Shown: piece by piece, positions 6,964 to 17,285 of the stretch
Numbering within the stretch: position 1 is the stretch's first letter
Layout of the letters: each line of letters opens with the position of its first letter
Made by a program: the position numbers and the translations under genes
NCBI GenBank assembly: GCA_002307095.1
Contig: DBTO01000092.1
Coordinates: 1-19,887 of the forward strand
Direction of reading: 5' to 3'
Source of the DNA: Sulfurospirillum sp. UBA1314
GTDB taxonomy: Bacteria; Campylobacterota; Campylobacteria; Campylobacterales; Sulfurospirillaceae
DNA length: 19,887 nt
The notes under the pieces: model-generated
Told to the model about the DNA's origin: nothing
Seen by the model: the letters and a program-made list of their open reading frames with translations, nothing else
The model's database searches: none

Positions 6964-7751
6964 TGTTTGAAAAATTCTATGAGTCCCATAACGATTTCAA
7001 AGCCGATGAGACCGATGATGATCCACTCTAGAAATTCGCTGTGTTTGTGGTTGAACATATCTAGCGCCATGCTGATGTCATCTTTAAGATGGGTGAGTTT
7101 ATGCTCAACGATCTCAAAGCGATCTTTGAGCTCCAAAATAGACGAGAGGCGGTTGTAGAGTTTTTCCGCCTCTTCATTGTCCCACAAGATGTTGGGTTTG
7201 TCGAGTAAAAACAGATCGCTCACCATGCCGTGTTGAATAGCAGTGAGATTGCGTGCAAATTCGATGAGTTTGGAGCGCTTGAGCAGGGCATAGCTTTGAG
7301 TAAGATCGAGGAGTTGTTGACTCTTCTCAAAATGCACATCGAGGTCTTGTTCATACTTCTCCAATCCCACGCTTTGCGAGATCACAAGCGCTATAATGAT
7401 GAGGTAAAGTGGCAAGGGCTCTTTGAGGATAATCTGATCATTGCTGACTTTACATGTAAACTCTAAATTGGGCTCAATCAGAATCGGATAGTCTTGAAAA
7501 ATGTAGCGTTGCTCCAAAAAAGAGGCATCTTTAATACCAAGTTTAAAGAGGGCTTCATTCATTGCCTCTTTTTCCCAGTTGATAAAGGTAAGGACATGAA
7601 ACTGCGTGTAGACTAAGAAGGTATCGCGGTATTGGTAAAAAAATGCTTTTTCGATTCCTTTTTTCAGCGTACAATCGAGTCTCGTTTCCACCGCTTGTTT
7701 TGTAAAAGGTGTGGGAAGTGAGATGGAGATGAGTGAAAATGGGGTAGCCAT
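6960..7751 (-). CDS. RMD1/YagE-family (DUF155) protein
   Basis: A 263-residue protein related to yeast Rmd1 and human RMND1. It has an N-terminal alpha/beta domain (FFYQYRDTFLVYTQFHVLTFINW), then EPLPLYLIIIALVISQSVGLEKYE. A helical region follows (LLKRSKLIEFARNLTAIQHGMVSDLFLLDKPNILWD, LEDRFEIVEHKL-like). One C-terminal membrane helix (about 242-260) ends the protein, the usual DUF155 layout. The mitochondrial relatives affect translation at the inner membrane; the bacterial role is not established. AAGGAG precedes the ATG. It is a single gene, divergent from the efflux operon, and contains one palindrome copy. Confidence 0.85.
   Translation of the reverse strand: MATPFSLISISLPTPFTKQAVETRLDCTLKKGIEKAFFYQYRDTFLVYTQFHVLTFINWEKEAMNEALFKLGIKDASFLEQRYIFQDYPILIEPNLEFTCKVSNDQIILKEPLPLYLIIIALVISQSVGLEKYEQDLDVHFEKSQQLLDLTQSYALLKRSKLIEFARNLTAIQHGMVSDLFLLDKPNILWDNEEAEKLYNRLSSILELKDRFEIVEHKLTHLKDDISMALDMFNHKHSEFLEWIIIGLIGFEIVMGLIEFFKH
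7449..7460. repeat. TTTACATGTAAA palindrome copy (exact)
   Basis: Exact copy inside the RMD1-like gene, read TTT ACA TGT AAA (F-T-C-K), a different frame from the other coding copies. Confidence 0.9.
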
Positions 7752-7807
7752 AGGGAACTCCTTGTAAAAACTCTTTTCGCAGTATACTCCTAAAATAAAA
7801 CCAAAGG

Positions 7808-7819
7808 ATTACATGTAAA
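7808..7819. repeat. TTTACATGTAAA palindrome copy (one mismatch)
   Basis: ATTACATGTAAA in the divergent gap upstream of the efflux operon, about 65 bases before the first ATG and 24 bases before a weak -10-like TATTAT at 7844-7849. Confidence 0.8.
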
Positions 7820-7883
7820 GAAGTGTTAACAAATTCGTGCTACTATTATCGCATTAAAAAGAGTCCATCACGTAAGGATATTA

Positions 7884-9242
7884 ATGCGTTTGAGATTTAT
7901 CTTGTGTATCGTTTTGAGCATGGCGGGCGTGCTCTTAGCTGAAGATTCTGATCCACTAGGTACCCAATCACTTTTGCCAAAACACCAAGCGGCTTTTGTG
8001 ACTTGCTCCCAAACGGATCTTAGCAAGCCTTTAGGACTTTCCGATGTCGTTATGGCGGCACTCTGCAACAATCCTCAAACGAAAATCGCATGGCAAACAT
8101 CGCTGTATCAAGCTTCTTTGGTGGGTGTGAGTCAATCGGCGTATCTGCCAACGCTGAGTGCCTCAGGTTCGATGTTGCAGAGTGAAAGCAGTGAGACGAC
8201 TCATGGCGATCAAGAGAACATCAGCGTAACGCTCTCGTATTTGCTCTATGATTTTGGTAAGCGTGACGCGACATATGATAACGCAAGAGCGCTTTTGGAC
8301 GCGGCACTTTTCTCGGAGAACGACACGATTCAAAGCGTTTTTCTCTCCGCGATTCAAGCCTACTACACACTGTTTGGCTCGAATGCGTCCCTCGAGGCAA
8401 CCCGTGAGGCAGAACGCTCTGCGCTGGAAAGTCTCAATGCCGCTAAAATACGCTACTCGGTAGGTACATCCACGCCTGCAGATACCTTGCAAGCCCAAAC
8501 AGCCTATTCGCAAGCGATGCTCAATCGTATTCAAGCTGAAGGCAGTGTGAAGAGTGCGCAAGGCGAACTCGCAAGTGTTTTAGGCATGATGCCCGATACC
8601 ACGATTGCTCTGCAAACACCTCTTCTTGCCATTCCCAATGACTCTTTTGAGCAAAATATACGCTCACTCATGGATGAGGCGCAACGCTTACGACCTGATT
8701 TGATGGCGGCTGGTGCGAAGATCAAAGCTGCTGAAGCCAATGTAAAAGCTGCCAAAGCGGATCATCTACCTTCTTTTTCACTCTCAGCCACATCGGGCAG
8801 TACCGATACCATTTACAATACATCGCAGCGAAGCTCTAGCATAGGACTCTATGTGAGCATTCCGATCTTTACAGGTTTTAATACAAAATACAAAGTCCAA
8901 GCGGCACAACAACAGCTCAAAATCAGCGAAGCCGAGTATGAAAAACTCTCCCAAGATGCGAACTTAGATGTCTATAAAACGTACCAAACCCTCATTAGCG
9001 AAACCCAAGCCACACGCACGAGTCATGATTTGGTCGCCAGTGCGCAAGCTTCGTACGATCTTGCCCTTGGTCGTTACAAAGCAGGAGTTGGAACCATACT
9101 CGATCTTTTAAGCGCGCAAAGTGCGCTTGCCAGTGCCAAACAGCAACACATCCAGTCACTGTACAACTGGTACATTACCAAAGCAAGCCTTGCCAAAACG
9201 ATGGGCTCACTTGATTTCTCAACGATAAAAGGACAACCATGA
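7884..9242 (+). CDS. TolC-family outer membrane efflux protein
   Basis: A 452-residue outer membrane factor that forms the exit duct of the efflux system encoded downstream. It has a signal peptide (MRLRFILCIVLSMAGVLLA) and two tandem OEP repeats of long alpha-helical barrel and beta-strand segments. Typical motifs are SDVVMAALCNNPQTKIAW, SVTLSYLLYDFGKRDATYDN, a second-repeat RPDLMAAGAKIKAAEANVKAAKA and the C-terminal helix ALGRYKAGVGTILDLLSAQ. Length is normal for the family. AAGGA precedes the ATG. It is the first gene of a four-gene operon, and its stop overlaps the adaptor start by four bases (ATGA). Confidence 0.94.
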   Translation: MRLRFILCIVLSMAGVLLAEDSDPLGTQSLLPKHQAAFVTCSQTDLSKPLGLSDVVMAALCNNPQTKIAWQTSLYQASLVGVSQSAYLPTLSASGSMLQSESSETTHGDQENISVTLSYLLYDFGKRDATYDNARALLDAALFSENDTIQSVFLSAIQAYYTLFGSNASLEATREAERSALESLNAAKIRYSVGTSTPADTLQAQTAYSQAMLNRIQAEGSVKSAQGELASVLGMMPDTTIALQTPLLAIPNDSFEQNIRSLMDEAQRLRPDLMAAGAKIKAAEANVKAAKADHLPSFSLSATSGSTDTIYNTSQRSSSIGLYVSIPIFTGFNTKYKVQAAQQQLKISEAEYEKLSQDANLDVYKTYQTLISETQATRTSHDLVASAQASYDLALGRYKAGVGTILDLLSAQSALASAKQQHIQSLYNWYITKASLAKTMGSLDFSTIKGQP

Positions 9243-10432
9243 ACATTGTAAAAAAGATGCTACTCCATAAATTTACTATTATCCTTGCATTGATTGCCGT
9301 GTGTGTTGGTGGGTATTATGGTTGGGAAGCGTACACCAAACCGCCTCTTGAGGCCAAATATAAATTTCACACCTTGGAGCTGGGCGATGTGACCCAAAGT
9401 GTCTCCGCCAATGGCACACTCAACCCTTTGGTGCTCGTTACCGTGGGTACGCAAGTCTCAGGTAAAGTGATCAAACTCTATGTTGATTTTAACGACCGTG
9501 TGGAAGAGGGGCAGATTTTAGCCGAACTTGATCCTGCGCTTTTAGACGCACAAGCGGCGCAAAGTGCGGCGAGCGTTCAAAGTGCTGAGTCCTCTTTGGA
9601 GCTTGCCATCGCCAATGAAAAACGTACACGAGAGCTCTTTTCCAAAGAGTACATCTCCAAACAAGAGTTAGACGCATCCGTTCAAGCGCTTAAAGCGGCG
9701 CGTGCCGCACTCGATCTTGCCCGTGCCCAATCGCAAAAAGATCGCACCAATCAAGGGTATACGATTGTTCGCTCTCCCGTTTCGGGTGTTGTGGTTGATC
9801 GCCAGATCGATGTGGGACAAACGGTGGCAGCGAGTTTATCGGCTCCCGTACTTTTTAAAATTGCACAAGATTTAAGACAGATGCAGATCGACTCCAATTT
9901 TGCGGAAGCGGACATCGGGCGAATTAAAGTCGGACAAAAAGTGACGTTTGCCGTCGATGCGTTCCCCAATAACTCTTTTATCGGGGTCGTCAAACAAGTC
10001 AGACTCAACGCAACCACCGTTTCGAATGTTGTGACCTACGATGTGGTTGTTACGGTTGAAAATCCCGATGAAATCCTCATCCCTGGCATGACGGCGTATG
10101 TCAATGTCATTCTTGCTGAGAAGAAAAATGTTTTACTGGTTCCCAATGCGGCTTTGCGCTATAAACCAACGATGCCTCCAAGCAAAGATGGCAACAAACC
10201 TGTAGCAATGTCCAAAAAAGAGAAAAAAGAGAGTAACAGTGCAACGCTGTTCGTGTTTGAAAATGGCGTACCAAAGCCCATCAAAGTCAGTGTGGGCATC
10301 TCCGATAACCGTTTTAGCGAAATCATCACGGATGAACTCAAAGTAGGTGATCGAATTATTGTTGAGGAGAACAAAAGCGCTAGCAGTGCAAAAGATTCTA
10401 AGAATTCACCCCCACCGATGAGACCGTTCTAA
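9239..10432 (+). CDS. macA: MacA-like periplasmic adaptor (membrane fusion protein)
   Basis: A 397-residue adaptor linking the inner-membrane ABC transporter to the TolC-like duct. One N-terminal membrane anchor (about 10-30) is followed by the first half of the lipoyl domain (VSANGTLNPLVLVTVGTQVSG). An alpha-helical hairpin (about 95-165) comes next, then the second lipoyl half (GYTIVRSPVSGVVVDRQIDVGQTV). A beta-barrel domain (FAEADIGRIKVGQKVTFAVDA) and a membrane-proximal region with a Lys/Ser/Pro-rich tail complete it. Overlaps on both sides show one operon. The MacA assignment rests on the MacB-like partners; the exported substrate cannot be inferred. Confidence 0.92.
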   Translation: MNIVKKMLLHKFTIILALIAVCVGGYYGWEAYTKPPLEAKYKFHTLELGDVTQSVSANGTLNPLVLVTVGTQVSGKVIKLYVDFNDRVEEGQILAELDPALLDAQAAQSAASVQSAESSLELAIANEKRTRELFSKEYISKQELDASVQALKAARAALDLARAQSQKDRTNQGYTIVRSPVSGVVVDRQIDVGQTVAASLSAPVLFKIAQDLRQMQIDSNFAEADIGRIKVGQKVTFAVDAFPNNSFIGVVKQVRLNATTVSNVVTYDVVVTVENPDEILIPGMTAYVNVILAEKKNVLLVPNAALRYKPTMPPSKDGNKPVAMSKKEKKESNSATLFVFENGVPKPIKVSVGISDNRFSEIITDELKVGDRIIVEENKSASSAKDSKNSPPPMRPF

Positions 10433-11142
10433 TGGAAGAGGTGATTAAGATACGCAATTTAAGCAAGAATTACCACACCGACGCTGGTGAGGTCAATGTG
10501 CTTAAAGGCGTGGATATTACCATTGAAAAAGGCGAATTTGTCGCCATTATGGGACCCTCAGGCTCAGGAAAATCGACCTTTATGAACATTTTGGGATGTC
10601 TGGATAAAGTGACTTCTGGAAACTATTTTTTAGGGGGAAAAGACACCAATGCTTTGAGCCGAGATGACCTTGCAGAACTTCGCAATCACATGATCGGCTT
10701 TGTCTTTCAAGGCTTTAACCTGATTCCCAGACAAAATCTCATCGACAATGTGGCTTTGCCATTGGTATACGCAGGCATGAAGGCGCATGAGCGTAAAATT
10801 CGTGCCAAAGAGATTCTTAAAAGTGTCGGACTGGAAGCGTTTGGAACCTACCTGCCCAATCAAATCTCGGGCGGACAACAACAACGTGTGGCGATCGCAC
10901 GCGCTTTGGTCAACCGCCCCAAACTGATTTTAGCGGATGAGCCAACGGGCAATCTTGATACCAAAACCAGCGAAGAGATCATGCAACTGTTTTGTGATCT
11001 TAACGTTAAAGAGGGCATCACCATTGTGCTTGTAACCCATGAGCCAGACATCGCAGCTTTTGCGAAACGTCTTGTTAATTTTGTCGATGGCAAGATTCAG
11101 CACGATGGTCCAACAGCTTTACATGTAAAAGAGAACGCATGA
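10432..11142 (+). CDS. MacB-like ABC transporter ATPase subunit
   Basis: A 236-residue nucleotide-binding protein of the MacB/LolD class. Walker A is GPSGSGKST at 41-49 and the Q-loop is in FVFQGFNLIP. The ABC signature ISGGQ is at 145-149 and Walker B LILADE at 165-170. The D-loop follows (GNLD) and the switch His is H203 (VTHEP). In E. coli MacB this domain is fused to the permease; here it is a separate gene. Its ATG overlaps the adaptor stop by one base (TAATG) and its TGA overlaps the permease ATG (ATGA). It should energise export by working the periplasmic adaptor rather than by moving substrate through the membrane. Confidence 0.94.
   Translation: MEEVIKIRNLSKNYHTDAGEVNVLKGVDITIEKGEFVAIMGPSGSGKSTFMNILGCLDKVTSGNYFLGGKDTNALSRDDLAELRNHMIGFVFQGFNLIPRQNLIDNVALPLVYAGMKAHERKIRAKEILKSVGLEAFGTYLPNQISGGQQQRVAIARALVNRPKLILADEPTGNLDTKTSEEIMQLFCDLNVKEGITIVLVTHEPDIAAFAKRLVNFVDGKIQHDGPTALHVKENA
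11118..11129. repeat. TTTACATGTAAA palindrome copy (exact)
   Basis: Exact copy near the 3' end of the ABC ATPase gene, read TTA CAT GTA (A-L-H-V-K). Confidence 0.9.
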
Positions 11143-12359
11143 GTTTAGCGATGTTATTTGAAGCATGGCGCGCGATGGGCGCTAACAGACTGAGGACGTT
11201 TTTGACGATGCTGGGCATGGTCATCGGCGTGGGAGCCGTCATCGTGATGTCAGCAGTGGGAGCGGGTACGCAAGCGAAAGTCAAAGACTCCATTGCATCG
11301 ATGGGTAGCAATTTGCTCATCGTCCTTGCAGGTTCCATGACTTCAGGAGGGGTTCGTTTAGGAAGCGGAGGTGTGCAAACATTGACCGTTTCAGATGCGA
11401 CCGCTATCGAAGAGTTGGACACGATCTCTGCCGCCGCACCTACGACTTCAGGCTCGGCGCAACTTATTTACCAGTCTTCCAACTGGTACACCCAAGTGAC
11501 AGGAACAACCTCTTCATACTTTGAAGTGCGTGACTGGGAGCTTGAAAGTGGTTACCCTTTTATGGATTCTGATGTTAGAGGTGCAACGCGTGTTGTGGTT
11601 TTAGGTAAAACGATTGCGCAAAATCTATTTGGCGATGAAGATCCTGTGGGCAAAACCATACGCATTAAAAATAGTCCTTATTTGGTGGTAGGAGTTTTAG
11701 CCAAAAAAGGGCAAAGTTTAGATGGCAGGGATCAAGACGATACGGCGATAGTGCCGATAACGACGGCGCAAACGAAGCTTTTTGGAACGCAGTTCAAAGG
11801 TGTTGTGCGGTTTATTATGGTGGAAGCGCTCTCGGATAGCGTGATGGACAAAGCCGAAAAAGAGATGGGCGAGCTTTTGCGCCAACGTCATAAACTGCGT
11901 GAAAGTGCGGAAGATGACTTTACGATTCGAAACCTCACCGCTCTTGCTAATACGGCTGAGGAGACCACCAAAGCGATGTCACTGATGCTCGCTGCTATCG
12001 CTTCGATCTCGCTTTTGGTGGGAGGTATTGGCATTATGAACATTATGCTCGTCTCCGTCACCGAGCGCACCCGTGAGATTGGTATTCGCATCGCCATTGG
12101 CGCGAAACAGCGTCATATCTTAGTGCAATTTTTGCTTGAAGCACTGATGATCTCCATCATTGGCTGTTTGATTGGCGTGTGCGTTGGGGTTGGTGGAGCA
12201 TTCTTGATCCAAAAGTTTTTTGCTATCAGTATTGCGGTCACACAAAGCTCCATCCTCATCTCGTTTGCCGTTGCCACAGGCGTGGGTGTCTTTTTCGGAT
12301 TTTACCCCGCTCGAAAAGCAGCCAATTTGGAACCTATTGATGCGTTGCGCTATCAGTAA
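11139..12359 (+). CDS. MacB-like ABC transporter permease subunit
   Basis: A 406-residue inner-membrane protein. The first membrane helix (about 20-42, RTFLTMLGMVIGVGAVIVM) is followed by a large periplasmic MacB_PCD domain (about 45-280). Three membrane helices (about 285-308, 335-358, 370-392) then form the FtsX domain. The conserved stretch GGIGIMNIMLVSVTERTREIG and the ending FGFYPARKAANLEPIDALRYQ are hallmark MacB/FtsX sequences. It lacks the ATPase domain, which is supplied by the preceding gene. It is last in the operon, and no strong terminator was seen before the proC promoter region. Confidence 0.94.
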   Translation: MSLAMLFEAWRAMGANRLRTFLTMLGMVIGVGAVIVMSAVGAGTQAKVKDSIASMGSNLLIVLAGSMTSGGVRLGSGGVQTLTVSDATAIEELDTISAAAPTTSGSAQLIYQSSNWYTQVTGTTSSYFEVRDWELESGYPFMDSDVRGATRVVVLGKTIAQNLFGDEDPVGKTIRIKNSPYLVVGVLAKKGQSLDGRDQDDTAIVPITTAQTKLFGTQFKGVVRFIMVEALSDSVMDKAEKEMGELLRQRHKLRESAEDDFTIRNLTALANTAEETTKAMSLMLAAIASISLLVGGIGIMNIMLVSVTERTREIGIRIAIGAKQRHILVQFLLEALMISIIGCLIGVCVGVGGAFLIQKFFAISIAVTQSSILISFAVATGVGVFFGFYPARKAANLEPIDALRYQ

Positions 12360-12365
12360 TTGCGC

Positions 12366-12371
12366 TATAAT
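12366..12371 (+). promoter_or_regulatory. Probable -10 element of proC
   Basis: A perfect TATAAT 26 bases before the proC ATG and just after the permease stop, suggesting proC has its own promoter. Confidence 0.45.
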
Positions 12372-12397
12372 TCTTCAAAATTAGCATAGGATAGTCA

Positions 12398-13144
12398 ATG
12401 AAATTACTTTTAATTGGTGCAGGCAATATGGGCGGAGCGATGCTTCAAGGCTTACATGTAAACGATATTACGGTCGTGGAAGCGTACCCACCAAGAGCCA
12501 AAGAGCTTCAAACGCTTTATCCCTCCATCAAAATTGTGAGCGAGATTCCTTCTTTAGAAGGGTATTTGGTCATTTTGGCGATCAAACCACAATCGTTTAG
12601 CACCCTTCACACCAAAGGTATTGCGGAAGGTGTGATTTCCATTATGGCAGGGGTTAGTTTGGAAAAACTCAAATCGGGCATTATGGCAAAGCACTACATT
12701 CGCTCTATGCCCAATATGGCAGCCCTTGTACGCAAATCGGCGACATCATTGTGTGGCGATGATGCGCTTAAAGACGAAGCCATAGAAGTTCTAAGCTCCA
12801 TCGGACGTTGTTTTTGGTTGGAGAGCGAAAAAGAGCTCGACATCGCAACAGGACTCGCAGGTTCTGCCCCTGCATGGATCGCACTCGTTGCAGAAGCGCT
12901 CAGTGATGGTGCGGTCAATCTTGGCATGAAACGCGAGATCACCTACCAATACATCGCAACCCTGTTTGAAGGTGTGGGTGAAGTGCTCAAAAGTGAACAT
13001 CCTGCCCTTTTTAAAGATAAAGTGATGTCCCCTGCAGGAACCACGGCGGCAGGTTATGCCAAACTCGAAGAGGGCAAAGTGCGAGACAGCTTCATTAAAG
13101 CGATGGAAGCATCGTATGAGAGAGCGAAGGGGTTTTCAAAGTAG
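12398..13144 (+). CDS. proC: Pyrroline-5-carboxylate reductase
   Basis: A 248-residue enzyme for the last step of proline synthesis, reducing 1-pyrroline-5-carboxylate with NAD(P)H. The N-terminal Rossmann motif is LIGAGNMGGAM. The second half of the dinucleotide domain contains VILAIKPQ and IRSMPNMAALV. The C-terminal dimerisation domain has the family signature region MSPAGTTAAGYAKLEEGKVRDSF. It is slightly shorter than the usual 260-270 residues but nothing essential appears missing. AGGA precedes the ATG. A palindrome copy near its 5' end is read G-L-H-V-N. A strong terminator follows. Confidence 0.96.
   Translation: MKLLLIGAGNMGGAMLQGLHVNDITVVEAYPPRAKELQTLYPSIKIVSEIPSLEGYLVILAIKPQSFSTLHTKGIAEGVISIMAGVSLEKLKSGIMAKHYIRSMPNMAALVRKSATSLCGDDALKDEAIEVLSSIGRCFWLESEKELDIATGLAGSAPAWIALVAEALSDGAVNLGMKREITYQYIATLFEGVGEVLKSEHPALFKDKVMSPAGTTAAGYAKLEEGKVRDSFIKAMEASYERAKGFSK
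12451..12462. repeat. TTTACATGTAAA palindrome copy (one mismatch)
   Basis: CTTACATGTAAA inside proC, read TTA CAT GTA (L-H-V). Confidence 0.85.
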
Positions 13145-13152
13145 ATAAGTTT

Positions 13153-13182
13153 AAAGTGCTTGCAAAAAAACAAGCACTTTTT
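13153..13182 (+). terminator. Rho-independent terminator of proC
   Basis: Perfect 10-bp stem AAAGTGCTTG (13153-13162) and CAAGCACTTT (13171-13180) with an eight-base loop, followed by T residues. The A-rich loop and flanking A/T runs could also serve the convergent methyltransferase operon. Confidence 0.8.
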
Positions 13183-13185
13183 AGC

Positions 13186-13197
13186 TTTACATGTAAA
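13186..13197. repeat. TTTACATGTAAA palindrome copy (exact)
   Basis: Exact copy, extended to GCTTTACATGTAAAGC, between the proC terminator and the methyltransferase stop codon. Confidence 0.9.
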
Positions 13198-13201
13198 GCA
13201 T

Positions 13202-14217
<1,016 letters not shown>

Positions 14218-14218
<1 letters not shown>

Positions 14219-14796
14219 TATTGAACCCAATCTTTGAAATTATTATAACCATCATCACCATTCCATTTATAAACTTTGAAAAACTCTGATAATGGTAAAC
14301 ATTTATTTAACTCTAATTGATGATTAATAATTATTTTAGAATTACCATCAATTTCTTCATAATAACACCACTTGCTATCATCTTTTTTTTCAATGAGGTG
14401 ATATGATTTAGTATCTTCAGCATATACTCCAACATAATCTAATGGATTTTTTCCTAAATTTTTTGTTTTTTCATCTTTACACTTTATGCCATTTATATGA
14501 ACACCAAAAATATGATTACCTTTTTTAAAACTTTTTAACAATTCATATCTAACCCAAAGTCTTTGATAAGTTTCGCTACCAATTAAAACACAAGTATTTG
14601 ATGTATTGTCTAGCCCATTATTAATAAGTTTTTTTAAGGCAATTTTCCCTTCTTTTTTTGCTTTTTCCCACATAGAGGAATCATAATATCCAGACTCTTG
14701 AGCATTTAGTTTGAACTGTCCATGGTTCCTGACGACATTTGCTCTAAAATCGATAACATCTTGATAGTGAAAACTAAAAAATACTTTTTTTGCCAT
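14218..14796 (-). CDS. TIR-like protein of the Thoeris ThsB/DUF1863 family
   Basis: A 192-residue single-domain protein. The start MAKKVFFSFHYQDVIDFRANVV is the typical first strand and helix of ThsB-like TIR domains. It continues with SGYYDSSMWEKAKKEGK, CVLIGSETYQRLWVRYELLKS and GVHINGIK. E85 in the WVRYE motif sits where the TIR catalytic Glu is expected. The ending YKWNGDDGYNNFKDWV also matches the family as I know it. In Thoeris, ThsB senses infection and makes a cyclic-ADP-ribose-type signal from NAD that triggers a partner effector. No ThsA (SIR2-SLOG) is encoded here; the immediate neighbour is a small membrane protein one base upstream. AGGA precedes the ATG. GC is very low. Confidence 0.85.
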
Positions 14797-14797
14797 T

Positions 14798-15262
14798 TTA
14801 GTTTCCTGCTTGAGATAATTTTATACATTTTAGTAATAATTCAAAATACTTAAAATAGATAATTGTAAAATAAACAGATAACATTATTAAAATACTTCCA
14901 TAAAAAGGCAATGTACTAACAGAAAACATAATTCGTAAAACAGATTGAACTTCACATTTGAATCTAACGGGATTCATATTAAAAAGCTTATCATCATTAT
15001 CTAATCTATAACTAACTACCCAATCATGTACTTTTCTAAATAATCTTTCTTGTTGTAAATAATAGGAATCTAAAAACCAAAAAGCAATTAATGGAATAAA
15101 AGCTATACAAATATGATTGTTATTGCCTTTAAATAGTAGTGTTGCAACAACTAAGGTAATAGTCCAAGTTTTAACATTAAAAGAATTTGTAGCCATTCGT
15201 TTGATAATATCTTGAGCTATTTTAACTTCCTCAATTAAAAACTTTTCTCTATCTATACTCAT
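14798..15262 (-). CDS. Small multi-pass membrane protein of the TIR cassette, candidate effector
   Basis: A 154-residue protein of unrecognised family. A charged N-terminal helix (IDREKFLIEEVKIAQDIIKRMA) is followed by hydrophobic stretches at about 33-46 and 50-69. A central soluble part contains YYLQQERLFRKVHDWV. A long hydrophobic stretch at about 108-140 could cross the membrane twice, so three to four membrane passes are likely. There is no signal peptide and no visible catalytic motif. Its ATG overlaps the stop of the large TIR protein (ATGA), and it ends one base before the ThsB-like gene, so the three products are probably made together. By analogy with membrane effectors of NAD-signal and CBASS systems it may disrupt the inner membrane when signalled; this is inference. 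Confidence 0.7.
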   Translation of the reverse strand: MSIDREKFLIEEVKIAQDIIKRMATNSFNVKTWTITLVVATLLFKGNNNHICIAFIPLIAFWFLDSYYLQQERLFRKVHDWVVSYRLDNDDKLFNMNPVRFKCEVQSVLRIMFSVSTLPFYGSILIMLSVYFTIIYFKYFELLLKCIKLSQAGN

Positions 15263-16395
15263 GTTTTGTCCTCAAATTTTAAATTATGTTCAAATACTTT
15301 AAAGTTACATTCTTTACTATTAATAAAATCAATACATTCTATTTCTTTCTCTATTTTAGTTGCATATAAAATTTCCATCTTTACCCACTTTGAGAAGAAA
15401 TGGTTGCTTTCATTATTTGTATTATGAGTTTTAACAAATAATACTTTTTTTGATTGTTCAATTCTTCTTTTTAAAATAAGTCTCGTATATTTACTTGCAT
15501 ATTTTCTTTTCAAAAAATCTGTATCGTTAAACCAATCACAATAAATATGTAAATTTAATTTATTCATTTCTTTAACTATTTTTTTTACCAATGCATTATC
15601 TAAAAAACTATGGGATATAAAATAATCAAAAGATTTTTTATTTTGAATAAAATCATTCTCAATTCTTTCTAGTAAATCTAAGGGTTTCATATCAAAAGTT
15701 GTTTTTTCTATCATATAATTTTTTTTCTTACCCTTAAATCCTTTTCTTAATTTCACATATTTACCAATAGATTGAAGATGCTTGAATGCTAGTATTCTAA
15801 TCTGACTATTTTTTTCGCAATCATTTAATTTTTGAAAAAACTCTATTGATTTTTTACATTCATATTTTTGTAATTCTTTTACAATTTCCATTTTTTCTTC
15901 AATAATTACACCTTTTTGATGATAAGCTTGAATAAAAATATCTAAATATAATGGTTCTATTTCTTGAACTAATTCCTTAGCACTATCAATTTTTTTATTA
16001 ATTTTCAACATTCTAAGTTTTGTTTTTTCTCTAAGAACATTTAATTTTTCTAATCTTTTTTCTTCATTAAAATTTTCCTGATGTAATCTTTTTTGCCCTT
16101 CTAACAATATATGTTTAACTTTTGGGAGATCAAACAAATAAAACTGTGGGGGAGTAGGTTTATATCTTGCTTTTTTCCCTACTTTTATTAAAAAATCATC
16201 TTTTGCTTTATATTGTTTATATCTTTGTTCAATTATATTCCATTCATAAGGATATAACTCTTTAAAAAAATTAAGAATTTCATCTCTATAATAGCTGTAA
16301 GGTAAAATAGATTTAATAGTATGTAATGGTGTCTTTAAAGATTGATTAAATCTCATAAGTTCACCTACATATTTTCTTTGTGTTTTACCAGGCAT
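15259..16395 (-). CDS. Large protein with C-terminal TIR domain
   Basis: A 378-residue protein. Residues 1-250 are Lys/Glu-rich and probably all helical, with no recognised domain. There is a predicted coiled-coil stretch at about 108-145 and HEAT-like helix pairs around 165-215. Residues about 253-360 form a TIR domain. They contain DYFISHS (257-263), the YCDWFND loop (285-291), RRIEQSKKVLFV and SKWVKME, in which E341 is the expected catalytic Glu. This matches bacterial TIR domains with the FISHS...DW...SxWxxxE pattern. NAD hydrolysis or signal synthesis is therefore plausible, with the helical half as sensor or oligomerisation region. It starts 10 bases after the endonuclease stop and overlaps the membrane-protein gene by four bases. 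GC is very low (about a quarter). Confidence 0.78.
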   Translation of the reverse strand: MPGKTQRKYVGELMRFNQSLKTPLHTIKSILPYSYYRDEILNFFKELYPYEWNIIEQRYKQYKAKDDFLIKVGKKARYKPTPPQFYLFDLPKVKHILLEGQKRLHQENFNEEKRLEKLNVLREKTKLRMLKINKKIDSAKELVQEIEPLYLDIFIQAYHQKGVIIEEKMEIVKELQKYECKKSIEFFQKLNDCEKNSQIRILAFKHLQSIGKYVKLRKGFKGKKKNYMIEKTTFDMKPLDLLERIENDFIQNKKSFDYFISHSFLDNALVKKIVKEMNKLNLHIYCDWFNDTDFLKRKYASKYTRLILKRRIEQSKKVLFVKTHNTNNESNHFFSKWVKMEILYATKIEKEIECIDFINSKECNFKVFEHNLKFEDKT

Positions 16396-16405
16396 TTTAT
16401 AATTC

Positions 16406-17257
<852 letters not shown>

Positions 17258-17285
17258 GGAGTCTCTTTATTTATTTTTATGCGTC

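Noticed and set aside
14798..15262. ThsA or TM-macro effector of classical Thoeris
   Set aside because: The protein is only 154 residues with multiple membrane passes and no SIR2, SLOG or macro motifs.
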